A stretch of DNA of 64,000 nucleotides from Erythrocercus mccallii (taxonomy: Eukaryota; Chordata; Aves; Passeriformes; Dicruridae). Under the pieces are notes generated by a model. It was not told the DNA's origin. It worked only from the letters and a program-made list of their open reading frames with translations, and ran no database searches. The stretch is from assembly GCA_013397435.1 (NCBI GenBank), contig VZRG01000205.1, forward strand, positions 639,768 to 703,767, in the 5' to 3' direction. Of this stretch, positions 1 through 12,500 are shown piece after piece; the stretch's first letter is position 1, and each line of letters starts with the position of its first letter. The translations under genes and the position numbers were made by a program.

Positions 1-415
1 GGGTGCCGGTACCGGGCCGTGTGCAGCTGTCCCCGCTTCCTGTGCCTGCGGTGGCAGCGCGGTGCTTTCCTTTGTGCTCGCTCTCGGCTCCGGCGGCGCG
101 GAACCCTCGGCAGGGCCGTGGCAGGCCCGGGGGAAGGGGGAACATGGCAGCGCCGGAGGCGTGAGGGGAGCGCGGGCAAGGAGCTGCCCGCGGAGATTTG
201 CATGCGGGCCGGGCCCCAGGCTGTTGGTAGCTGTATGCAGAGCAGGCAGTTGCTAAGGCAGCAGACGGATGCGCTGTGGCCCTGCCGCTCACAGCGGCTG
301 CGGAGCCGGGGGACACCATTGTTCGTCCCACTCTGGAGGCAGAGCGGTGACATCCCCTCCCTGAAGCTCGGGGCATCGGGGCCCGCCAGCCACACAAGCT
401 CTTCCCCCGAGTGAG
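1..415. promoter_or_regulatory. CpG-rich island at window edge; probable promoter or first exon of an outside gene
   Basis: This is the only strongly GC- and CpG-rich stretch in the first 40 kb apart from the receptor exons, and it drops sharply into AT-rich DNA near position 415. A perfect octamer site (ATTTGCAT) lies at 196-203. A GTGAGC that could act as a splice donor is at about 410. The sequence is open in two plus-strand frames, but neither translation resembles a known protein, so I treat them as by-products of GC richness. The most likely reading is a CpG-island promoter with a 5' exon of a neighbouring gene. The direction cannot be decided from this window. Confidence 0.5.
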
Positions 416-3400
416 CAAAATTAGATTTTGCCTTCATATTTGTAGAAGCTGGCGCCAGCAGTGGGTATCTTGGCCTCCATTTGAAATATGGTAGCCTTCA
501 CATGGAGTTTGAATGTGAATTAGTAGTTGATTATGCCATTTATTGTCTGCGTTTGAAAGCTGGTCTTGACAGTAGAAGGATCTCTTTTTAATGTTTTGTG
601 TAATCATCAGAAAAAAAACTCTAGATAACAGTTCGTGTGTTTTACTATGGACCGTCAATTCAAACTCCTTCAAACAGTAGATTTCTGTAGACTAAAGTAT
701 TCCCTAATCAAGACATGGGTGTACAGTGACAAGACATTCCAGCACGGATGTAAGATCTGCCTTCGCACAGGAGGCTACAGGAGGATACAAAGCTTAGAGA
801 CGAGGAAGAGGCCAAGGCTGGAGCTTTCCTATGCTCAGAACCACCTTACCCCCGGCTTTCTGAGTATGTCCTGCCTTTTTGACAAAGCACCCCCCAGGTC
901 ACGGAGAGGAAGAAAAAATTCTAATGAGCGGGAGAGGGACAAACATGAGGGAGAATGCTTTGTTCACGAGAACTGACTAAGAAGTCTGCTTTTAATTAGT
1001 TGGGGTTTGAAATAGACATGAAGGATCCATGCTGTGGAGCGACTGCTGCCAAGGGGGTACAGGTCTCTCAGTTCACTTAACACGAGGTTGCTGGTGGACC
1101 ACCTCTGGGGCAAGTCAGAGTAATTACACCTCTTGCTATTGATCAGACAGGTGGAAAGACTTCTAAGACTCCTATGCTTTCATATAACCTACATTTTACT
1201 TTTGATGCTTTGCTCTCTTGGGGGAAACATCAAGGATCTTCATGTGGCCATGTGTGTCTCGTAAACAGCCTTATCAGTTTTGGAGGAGATTAGGAAAAAA
1301 CAACAGGATTTCCTCTATTGAAAACTCCTAGTTTCTTGAAGATCTAGGGTGAGTTGTTTTGTTTTTTTTTCCAGTAACCCTAAAATGAACATGTTGGTAA
1401 ATGTGGTCCCCTGAGATCTATAAAGCTTTATTTGCAATGTCTCTGTGCAAGCAATAATTTTTCCCCCCAGAGAAAAGTAGAACAGGTGAAAAAGTAGCAT
1501 TTCTGGTTTACCCTCTGAATTACGTTTCCTTAGTTTTCACAAAAGGTTTGACCTAACAAGCTAAATCCCACCAAAAAAACAGGAAAAATAGTCGATAAGG
1601 GGCAAATAATTTTATATAGAAAAGGGGCAAGATGCTAATTCACCATTAAGCACATTTGTTCATGTTCAGTCTTCTTTCCTCTTTTCCACTTTATAAAGCT
1701 TTTGAATGAAAGTGTGTAGTCTAAATAAGCTGGCCTAGAAAAAAGAGACAGGGACTGTAAGAAATAAGTCTCCAAAGTTAATATTTTTGAAGTCATGCTT
1801 ATTCAGGAAGAAGTATTAAAATGGGCGCTTCCCTCTCATGGCACTTTTGAAAGCAGATGTGGCAAGGAGACACCACTCTTTAGGCACCAAAACTGCATCA
1901 ATGCCATCACAAAACGTTTTAGTATTGTAAAATCAGTGGTACTGAAATTGTAACCCATGAGCAGAAAAAGTTAAAAAAAAATTGAGGGTCATGCACATAA
2001 ACCAGCAACTCCCTTCTCTGGGATGGAAACTATCTCCCAAATGTCTTGGGAGAGAACTGAGCCCTAGGAAACCATTCAAGTCTATTGAAGCACAAATATT
2101 TCTTTTGTCTAAGGTCAAGGATTTTTTACTGACTTGCAGAAAGACCATATTTTGAGCTGAGAAGTTATCTACCCATATCAACTTTGTTTAGTATCTGGTT
2201 TACAAGAGAACACAATTTCAACCTGGATGATTAACTTTTTTTTTTCTGATAATAATAAGTGACTGGTACTCTGAATGGTATGAGTGGCCATCATAAGCTC
2301 AAAAGTTGTCTGATATGAATATGCTGAAATGAAACTGGAGGATCTACAGTCCTGCAGTATTTATGTGAAAAAGAATTGCTATCTTCTCATTAAATAAAAG
2401 GAATGAAAATTACCTGTTTTTTACAAAGCTGAATAAAACTTGGGATTATGGTTTCATATGGGTACAGACTGGTCAGTGAAAACAAAAAGCAGAGACAATA
2501 ATTTTAATTTCTTCTGTATTTATTTCATCTTTCTACACACCCCACTCCAATATCAACAGAGAAAAACTGCACTTCTAAGAAAAAAGCCTGGTGGTTTCAC
2601 AGCAAAAAACAATGAGTTCAGCTCTGCAGAATTTTACTAGATTATGTGAAGGCTTATTAGAAAAGCTCTGTATTTTCAATACTCTAGTGTACATTTACAG
2701 CATCAGTGAAATCAGCAGCTTAAAGATCAGCAAATCCATCATCTCCCCTTTGATACACAACCAGGAACTGCTTTAAATTGGTACTAACTACAAATCATGT
2801 AATCAAAGGCACGGTTCAGTTCTTCATTAGTAAGCCACTGGATATTTGTGAACTACCTTAAGCAGGTGAAGCTTCCAGCTGAAAGGTCAGTACCCTTCCA
2901 CAGTAGACAACTGTGTTGTTCAACTCAAAGGCTGTATGAGAAACTCTGAGTCTTGCAGAAGGGATGTAGTAAACTTCTGTGGAGCCTCATATAAATCCTC
3001 AGGGCAGGCAAGTGAGGTCAAGTTTGCCTTGAACACTTTTTACTGAAGGTGACCACCTCTGAAGCATCAGAAAAGGAGCTTGGCTTTTACAGATAATTCA
3101 GATAATTTTTTTAAATTCATCTCTAAAATCATATTGCCCCTAACACAGTAGGGAATCTATAACTGTTAGTTATTGTTTTGAAAGGTTTTTCCTGCTAGAG
3201 TGGAACCTGGGTGACAAATAGCCAAGAGCTGAACATCAGAAATAACAAAAATTGCACCACTGCCAAGGTACAGTTTCCCAGGACATCAGGCTTGGCAGGA
3301 ATTCTGCCAGTTCATGGCCAGCATTTCACCATAGTGAACTTTGGTTTTCAGCACATTCCTGCTTCTCCACATGCGAGGATCACACCAGCCTTGTGGACAA

Positions 3401-6400
3401 AGCAGGCTGGAACTGGCAACCTGGCTGTAAAGGTTTCTCACTCATAAAGACCAGGACCAGTTCCCATGACAAGGACAAGTCAGTGGCTGGAAGAGATCCT
3501 TTGGAGAGGACCACAACGTGAGCATCCGTGTATGTAGGAGATGTGTGCAGTCCTCCACAGGCTATTTCCAGGAGAAAGGCCAGATCATAGCAAGACAGGA
3601 GCTCTTCTGCTAAACACAACTGAAAATTTTTGCTGTTTTGCTAGAAAACATGTCACAGCTTAAACATTAAAAGACCACAAGAGGACACTATGGTGCCACT
3701 TACCTTCAAAGTTTATTTACTTTAAGGAACTTCTGCTTCATTTGTAAAATTATTTATAACTGTGTTTGATACATAGAATATCCATTTCTGCAAAGAAACC
3801 TCAGTCTCATCTTTAGAAACTGAAGAGTTTCTTAGTCCTTGAGATACCGTTTCTTCCCTACTCACCCAGGTCCTGCACATTCAAATAAGAACAACTGTAT
3901 CAAGGTTTTCTACAATAAACTTGTTAAACATGACAGTATTTCTTATTGTAGAATTAAGATGCTGGAAAACATACTACTCTGTGGATCAATTTTCAGATCA
4001 GTTACATTTTTAGCATGGGTAGAGTTGTCATGGTATATTTAATTTTTAATAAAGGCCTCAGAGAAGAAACTGAGCGCAGGCCTAGACAAGGTTCTTGAGA
4101 TGCTGTATTTATTTACAGGAGGAAACTCAGGAAGATTAATCCAAATCCAAAGCTGTATTAAACTTTTTACAAATATTTATATTCCAGTCTAAAAGGAATT
4201 TTCTTTTGAATTGTGTGATGAAGCTTCAGTTTTAATCTCACTTAGTTTGATCTTTATTTTATTTCTCAGCAATAATCCTCAGGGGAACTTGAATTCTTGT
4301 TTCCTGGGCTTTATGTTTTCCTTTAATTGCAGAATTGACAAAAGAAATGTTTTATGGAAACAGAGCAGGTGCTGAGAAAGGGCTTCAGAGGAAAATACCC
4401 ATTATACAGAGGAAAGAATCATCTTAATGGAGTTTATAAAACAACGTGGGGAGAAGCAACAGCAAAAGAGCAAAATTAAGTGCCTTCTCATTTGAGTTCT
4501 GATTGTTAGGACCAGAGCCTTAGAAGCAGCAACATTTTTCTGTTGTAAGATAAATGCTGAACTTTGTTTACTTAGTTTGTTTCTTTTTTCCCGTCCACTA
4601 TTTGTTGTCTCATGACAGAAGCAACTGAATCAAGTCCAATACCTCTCTGAGGTCACAGTTTTTGGAAGGAGGAGTTTGTTGTTGCTTTTGCTTTGGGTAA
4701 AAAAAAAGTCATAATAAGTTATAAATAAACATGGAGGTTAGTGAGAAACCTTTTTCATTTCTCTGGTCTCATAAGATTTAAAAAGAGATAATTATAATAG
4801 CAGCAAATAACCATTCCCATCTCAAGTTGTTCTGTGGAGATGTAAGTCTTTTACGTAAGACAGCGAGACAAAAAATCAAGACCAGATTTAAAAGTAAAAG
4901 AAGAAAAAAAAAGAAAAAGATAATTCTTGAACCACTGAATCAAGCCTTCCAAAACAGTCCAAGTAGGGTCATCCAGGATCACACTCTGTCCTGAAAATGG
5001 CTCTGCAGATCAACTAAAATACAGCTCTCGGTCTGCAAATTAAATCCAACAAATCTTAAGAGCAAATGAAAGCTATTATTAGTGGGAAGAATCTTCTGGT
5101 TATTTAATTCTTTTGTAGTTTAAACATTTTACATTTTCAGAATTTGAAGCAATTTGATCATTTCCATATGTATAAATCCAGAGAAGAGCAAACAGAACTG
5201 CTGCTTTCAATAGCAAATGGAAGAAATCCAAGTTGGTGCAGTCTCACTCCACTTTTTCACTCCTCCCCTCCCCTAACAATGAGCATGGTTAACCCCATCA
5301 CTGACATGAACTGGCAGGAAACATCCCTTAAAGGAGGAAATGTTTTCTGCAAGACCAGCTGGCTGAACTAGCTTATGCAAACATCAGTGCTGTCTCAAGG
5401 AACTGGGGAGACAATGTGGAAGCAGGGACAGAGCAGTGCAGCAGCCACAGCTGACTGTTTGTGGCACGAACTGCTGGGACTCTGCTCCTCACTCCTGAAC
5501 AGGATGGGGATGCCACGCCTGGCCTCGCCAAGTTGATTCTGTGCTGCATATGCCCACTGAAGCTTAGGTGTAAAATCAAACACAGTTAATAAACTCATAT
5601 TCAAATTGGTGGTTAGACTTAATGCACAATGCTTGGTGACCTTGAAACAGAGAAATATGCTGGCATGTTGCTTGAGCAACTCGATGATGTGCAAGAAGGA
5701 ATGTAGATGTTAAGCACAGCTGAGGAGTTTGTGTCCAATATAAAACATGCAGGAGGCCTTCCATGGCCCACACAAGTCACCTCCTGGGTGGAAGTTTGAT
5801 ACAGGAACTGAACTAGTCAGATTTTAGGTGAGTGAACTACTCAGATTTTAGGTGAACTGTCACATGTCAGAGCAGCAGCAGACTTTGGAGGTTTGGTTTC
5901 TAGCATCACCATTTGCCCAAATGAGACAACTCAGAACTGAAGTTATTTATTTCTGTGGATGCTACAGTCCATTAGTCAGGAAAAGGATAGTATTAGGGGA
6001 AGGGCCCTGGCGCCAACCTTTTAGAACCAAATCAATAGTCTGCATCAATATTATGCCTGTAGTTCTTGGCTGTTCATATCACATGTGTAAAAGCATGAGA
6101 CTTCAAATTGTTTAAGATGCCTTCAACTGTGGGTCTTTTGAAAATCAGCCTAAGGTGCTTCATAGTACATAGATTTTGAGATTTACAGAAATAATAATAA
6201 ATATTTTCAGAATTCATGTTAGCATAATTCATTATTTAGAAGAGGTAAGTCATGACTTGCATTCTTTCATTTGGCAGCCAACAAACCTTATTACAAAGTT
6301 TCTATCTCACTTATATCTGCTACTTCACTGATACCAGCAGCCAAAATAGAATCTGTCAGCTGATGTTGAATGCCTTCGAATTACCAATGCAAATGGCTGT

Positions 6401-9231
6401 TATTAATTGGGGCAGGGCAAAGGCATTCAATTGCAGCATGAATCATCCTCCCATTGGGAGGCAGAAAACAGAGTGCAATCATTTTATGCTTGAGTTGTTA
6501 CAAATGCAGAGTTGTGAATACTACAAGATGCTGTCAGAGCTGGAGACACCAGCACCAGAGTGAAGGGTCACTAGTTTTTCTGAGAGCAGTCACAGCTGTA
6601 TCTTACATGATTTTACTTTTGAAATTAATTTCTAATAAGATGCCTCTCTACCATGTTTCAAGTTGTGTGGTTTTGATCGTTTAAGAAAAATAAATTAGCT
6701 GCATCTATTAAATAAGCTAGACGTGGATAATCAGTGGACAAGATTTCATCTGTTGATTGTGCCTTCTGATTTTTTTCACACAAGCAGCTTATTTGAAGCA
6801 TTCTGAATTAACAGTGTAACTGGAAAAGGAACTTCTAGATCAGGACACATCTGTGAGAAGTGCTGTGAGGCAGAGGTTATCCTATCCCTGATGCAGGCAG
6901 CCCACCTGGTTCCCCATATGCCTTGTTCTCCATGCTTTGACAGCTTGAGCAGGGATTTGCTGCAGGTAACACTGTCCTCATGGATTCACTGCAGTGACTG
7001 ATCCCTTCCCATGGGCACTTGCTTGGATGGGTTTAGCAGTATCTGAATTTAGATGAGGCTGGCTGCCTACATCCAGGATTAGATCTACTTGAATTTCTCC
7101 TGCCTGCCATGGTAGGGGCAACCCTTCCCTCTGTTATCAACCCGGAGTCCTCATGATACTCTGGCCTTCTTTCTGCCACAGGGGTCCATGGTTCTTTCAG
7201 GGTCTTATGGGCCTCTGAACATCTATACTGTTTTTGAGATTACACCAGTATCCTTACACAGTTTTAAACAATATTTTATTGAAATTTCATGCCTGGGTTT
7301 TGCCACAAGGTTACAAATTACTCATTGCACAAGCAGTCAACAAATAAGTGCAATATGTTATAGATAAGACAAGTCATATAAAAGTATTTTATGTATCTTT
7401 AAGAAAAGGAATATATATTTTTAGTCTATGCTATACTATGGGAGGGTAAAAAAGTAAAAATTAGCAGACAGTAAACAACACAGTATAAAGAAAACAGCTG
7501 GAAGGAATAAAGAACCATCTTACATTTTGTGTAAGGAAACAAATACCAGAGTACTAGTTCCGAGAAAAGAGACCATGGATGGCAATTTTCCAATGGCTTA
7601 GGAACTTATTAGAAGAAGTACTGATGGGAATTAAACATTTGCCCTTTTGAATTCATCATTTTACCAGTAAAACATGTTCTGATGACAGTCAGGCAATTAT
7701 CAGGGAGGCCAGACTTCTGAATCAGTAATTCCCTTTCCTACATGCAGATCCAGGATCAGTTTTTATTGAGAAACTATTCCTTAAAAGTTGACTTGTGTGC
7801 AACTAGATTGTTCCACATGATTTGTAAAGATTTTGGTAACATGCAGGAGTATAATTAAAATATATTAATCAAGGAGACCATCTTATCAAAATAATTAATG
7901 AAGCTTAGTGTTGAAGCTATAAAAGAACAGGGTCCTTACCGAAACCCTACTTGTACATGGAGTGCAGAAATGGATGGTAGGAACAGTCTCAAATTCCTCT
8001 AGAAAAGAAACTAATGTGCTGTCTTTTCATCCTGTTCATGCTCAGCTTTCGTTTTCAGTTGTTAAATACTTTGTGTGTCTACAAATGCTTTCCTCAGATC
8101 AATTACAGGGATTTTATTCTACACTAAGGCTAAATTATGTAGATGTCATATCAGTAAATAAAAATTGGTATCAAAAAATCCCAATTAAGAGCAAATGTCA
8201 TAGGAAAGCATTTACCAACAATCATTGGAAACTGATCATACAAAGATGTTGTGCTGCCGTCTTATAATTTCTTAATGAATCTCAGTATATTTGACTAAAA
8301 TGTCCATTTTGAGCCTACAAAGAACAGGCCTATCTCAAAATCTGCTCTTCTCTGCAACAGGAGCTTCTAAACTCACACACCTTGTGTATTTCAAAATGTA
8401 TTCCAAAGGCCAAACAGCAGATTTATAATAAAAATATCTGTTTAATCCCATGTCTGTGAATCCACTGGCCATGGTCTGATTTTAGCTGGCTAGAATAGAA
8501 CTGAAATAATAAAACATGTTACTGATAAGGATAATTGTTTAAATGTCAAAAAGATTTCCACAACCCTCTTACTAACCAGAATTCCTGACTTGTTCTTGCT
8601 CCCATCATCATGAAAATGCTGCAAACAGACTGTCCTCAAGTATCTACAAAAGTATCTACATTGTTGCCTGCACCTGAATGTGAGAGATCTACCTCCACCC
8701 TTCAGTAACTGTCCAATTGCCCACTGTCCTGGTCAGGGTTCAAAAATAAGAATTTAGTACTGCAGGAGGAGTCTCTAAAGCTAGTTGTAGGCATAGTTCG
8801 AACTGGAATAGGCTTGTCACTCATCTTGTCATCTTAAAAAACAAAACCCCAAGCAAACCAAAAAAGCACTCTTCTCCATATGGCAGGGGATGGTCTTCTC
8901 TGAGTAAGCCATCAACTATTGATGGAAGTTATATGATTTAACGAGTAATAACATTTGAAAACTTCTTGGCACAGATGTCTTAATCATGATCTCTAGTTCC
9001 TGTGTGGAACTTCTGGTTCTGGACTCCAGTATTTATTCCTCAATATGGGTACCAAAACCATGCATCAAGTATTACAGAATTTATTCTTGAAATGGGAATA
9101 TTTTCCATTAGGTCATGGTCTAGTTGAGATGATACAGAATTTATCATTTCAAATTCTAAATGCTTTTGCTACATCCTTTATAATTTACATGATTTTTCAA
9201 GTATGCAGATTTATAGACATTATGATTAAAA
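416..9231. other. Intergenic, AT-rich; no gene supported
   Basis: I see no exon with a recognisable protein family on either strand. The open frames here are short, start at arbitrary codons and show no conserved motif. The stretch holds a 24-bp direct duplication near 5810. I recognised no CR1 or LTR consensus with confidence, though 6840-7240 is locally more GC-rich and could be an old repeat. Confidence 0.5.
5810..5857. repeat. 24-bp direct duplication, two copies
   Basis: Two adjacent copies of a unit running GAACTASTCAGATTTTAGGT, spaced 24 bp apart, differ at very few bases in the core. This looks like a simple slippage-type tandem duplication. Confidence 0.7.
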
Positions 9232-9237
9232 TTTATT
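9232..9237 (-). terminator. AATAAA poly(A) signal downstream of DPEP
   Basis: On the minus strand an AATAAA lies 106 bases beyond the stop codon of the last DPEP exon. It is the first canonical hexamer I found after the stop, so it is the likely 3' end of the mRNA. Confidence 0.5.
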
Positions 9238-9290
9238 ATAGTTTTCCATTAACAAATCACAGAAAGAGAAGTGGTTGCGTTGCAGAGTAT

Positions 9291-9342
9291 TCCATAAATC
9301 TCTCTCTAGACTCCATAAATCTCTCTCTAGACTCCATAGATC
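9291..9342. repeat. 21-bp tandem repeat abutting the DPEP stop codon
   Basis: Two exact copies of a 21-bp unit containing CCATAAATCTCTCTCTAGA, followed by a partial third copy, end at the base next to the DPEP stop codon. The array would be the very start of the DPEP 3' UTR. Confidence 0.75.
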
Positions 9343-9528
9343 TTATGATACATAATACAGCATTAAACATGATACAAGTGTCAGGCTAAAAGGTTGTGCC
9401 ACAGAAGGAAATCCAAAAGACCTGGATGGCTGAGGCTGACGCTTACGTAGGTCTAGGCGACAGGAATTTTGTACTTCTTGCAGAATTTCAATTTCACCTA
9501 CATCCATTTCTGCAAATGTGTTCCGCAC
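9343..9528 (-). CDS. DPEP2: Last DPEP exon: interchain cysteine and GPI-anchor signal
   Basis: Exon 10 follows a TTTTTGTAG acceptor and starts in phase 0 with GTG CGG. It adds 61 residues after N360. It carries C383 in an NSCR context, like the GSCR of DPEP1, then a basic and proline-rich stretch, then a hydrophobic end typical of a GPI attachment signal, and stops at TAA 9345-9343. It joins the donor AAT|GTAAGA at 10768/10767 across a 1239-bp intron. The cysteine spacing from C278 (105 residues) is close to that between the equivalent DPEP1 cysteines, which supports the exon. Confidence 0.85.
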   Translation of the reverse strand: MRNTFAEMDVGEIEILQEVQNSCRLDLRKRQPQPSRSFGFPSVAQPFSLTLVSCLMLYYVS

Positions 9529-12500
9529 CTACAAAAATTCAAAAAGTTGTCTCTGAAAGCCAGATGGGCACAACAGCAAAAAGCTTTCTGCAGCTAGCAA
9601 ATTCAATGCTATTTCAAGTTACCCAACTCAAAACCACATCTGTATATGAGGAAATCAACATCATTATTCTGCTGTTTGCATTCCTATGAAACGCTTCCCA
9701 GAATTCAGCACAGATACATTAGGGCAAGAGTCACAGGTCTGGCTGTTCTTTGTCTTAGCTCTCTCCACATATGGAACAAACAAACTCATGAGCTTTCTTC
9801 CCTGAAGCAAGCTCACACTCTCAAGACAGAGCTTCAACATCTCTAATTTAGAAGGGAAAAAACATTACTAAATCCCACAGATTGGTTAGGTGTGACGAAT
9901 TTGAGCCTCTTCATAATGTCAGTCTGCCACACAATGAAGTCAGCCTTATGTAGGTATTTTAGCAGGTTAACTGGAATAGTACAAATTTCCCTAATTTCTG
10001 TTCATCCAACATGTCCAAAAAAGACAAGCGGGAGAAAGATCACTGTGAAATATCTATTATCTATAAGGCTTTGTGTGTAATATCTACTTACTTATCCCTG
10101 TAAATAAAAGTAGTAGGATGCAAGCAGTCTGGAAGTTTCAGCAGAGGCATTTGTAAAAGTTACCATTAAGGAGGCTCTGGTCTTATCCAGTCTCCTTCCC
10201 TCCTCTCCTCCCTCATCCTTCTGGATTTACTTCTATCATTTATACTTAAACCTCATTGTGATCCAGTTGTTATGTTTATGGCTTGTTAGTGATCTGGCCA
10301 TGGCAGAAGCCTTTTGAACAGCAGCCCAATCCCATGACAAGAATTAAATTGATTTGCAGGAGTCAACATTCCTTCCTGCCCCAGCGAACACAGCCAGACT
10401 GCGATGCTGATACATCCGCAGCTTCTCCAAACCGTGAAGTGATTCCATTTAGAAGTCACTGATGTGTGCTCATCAGATTACTGCAGAGAGAAAAACTTCC
10501 AAAGAGCTTTGTCTGCTTTCTCTCATTCTCCTTTATGCTGCTAACGCTCTCTTGCCATCTTGGTTTCTTTCCCAGCGTTTGGATTTACTGAATTAGGTGC
10601 TTACATTCCCTCATATCTCTCTCATTGAACAAAAAAAGCCCCCCAAAACAAAACACGTAAAATGAAAAAAGCCAAAGAAAAAAACCCACACAAAAATAAA
10701 CAGAGCACCAACAGTTCCTCTTGTACTCTTAGTGAGAACCATGGTTCGGTTTGGATTTTAATCTTACATTTTCTACTTCCCTGAAGACACGGAGAAAATT
10801 CTCCCTTAAGACTCCTTTCAGTTCAGTTTCATTCCATCCTCTTCTAAGAAGTTCCTCTATCAAAGAAGGGTATTTAGAGACATCTTCCAGTCCCTTGGGA
10901 AAGCTGTTGGCAAGAGTCACACAAGAGCGTTCAACATACATCACTGACAAATTGGAGAGAAAGGTTTTTAATACATCTTTTGCACATATTGACTTTTGAC
11001 ATGAGTTCACTTTGAACCCAGTTCTTCCTCTGAGAATTCAGCTGACAAACACAAACAGGACTGGGACACAACAAAAGACTTTTTCTTCACATAGGACCCA
11101 ATAAACAGAACACAACTGGAATAAAGATGCACTTCTATAGAGGCAAAACAAGAGCATGGGAGAACAAAAGGGGAAAAACCCCCAAAATTCATGTGTATGT
11201 TAATTCACACTTTCTACCTGGCCTTTAGAGTAAGAGGAAACAACTTCATCACAGCTGTTGAGGCAATCCACTCATGTAACTGAGAACAAAAGGAAACCTA
11301 CAAATACATGATGAGCTCTGGAGTTGTCAACAATTTTGTGAACTCTGTTGTTTACACAGTATTTTAAAAAAATTAAAATTAGAATAATAATATTGTTTTG
11401 AATTAAGCCAATTGTTTAGGCAGTGGAAAGAAACCTATTCAGAGCCTTCTACTGAAGAAATACAAAAAGCAAAACTGATCTATGCCTTGTGCTAATTCTT
11501 GTCAGAATAAAAAGAATTTAGAAATAAAAAGCTGCAAAATCTGTGTTAAACAGCTGTTTTAAATTGTATTTCCATGAGACTTTGACATTGTTTGGAGGTA
11601 ACCAATATTTTTGTTATTTTTCTGTTCCATCAGGATCCATTTCTGCATTTGTAGCACTGCTTCCTGCAGTTCCAAAAAGGAATCATTGTGCCCCTCTTTC
11701 ATAGAACTTGATTTAGTGCTCATTACAAGATAATTTGATACCAGTTTTTTAGTCTGCCTCCTTTTTTTCCCTTAAATGAATCAAGACCCACATAATTTAA
11801 GGAGCAGATGTCAATGTATGTACAACTTTACTAACCGTTCCACTCCATCATAGTCACCACCAATTCCTATCGATTCTGAACCTGCAATTTCCTTTATATG
11901 GTCAAAATGATCTGAAAGAAATTATCAAGAAAACAACATCTAAGCATCTAGCAAAAACAAAATATTACAGTCCACGTATATTGGCACTAGGTAACAGCTC
12001 TCCTTAATCATGGGTTCTTGATAAAATCCTTTTTAAAAAAGTCAAAAGACACCCCATCAGGCAGCAACATTCAAAATAACAACTACACTGACGAAATGCA
12101 AACAAATAAAGAGACATGATCATCACAGTACATTCATTCCTAACAAGTAGCCCAATTATACCAATAGAATTTTCATTATCCATTACATAACTATAACTCC
12201 CACTCTTAATTACATAGGCTTAAGGTGCTTTCCAGAAAGTAGCAACTACTTTGGGATTAATGGTTGTTGGCTCTGTTTGTGAGCATTGTGTCCTCCAGCT
12301 ACACACATATCTTGTACCTCTTGGTATTGTTTAATGAGTAGTAGCTCAAAAAGTACCTAGAGCTGGGCTAAGGTGTGGATGGAATAAACAAGCAGTGTAA
12401 TTTACATGACCTTGAAAATGATGCATGCACCAGGATATTCATAGAATTCATACAAATTCGTAGAACCCACAAAAACTACAGTATATCAACATCAAACCTG

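Noticed and set aside
635..976. 113-aa ORF after the edge CpG island
   Set aside because: Starts at an arbitrary codon, has no motif, and no splice link to the island could be shown.
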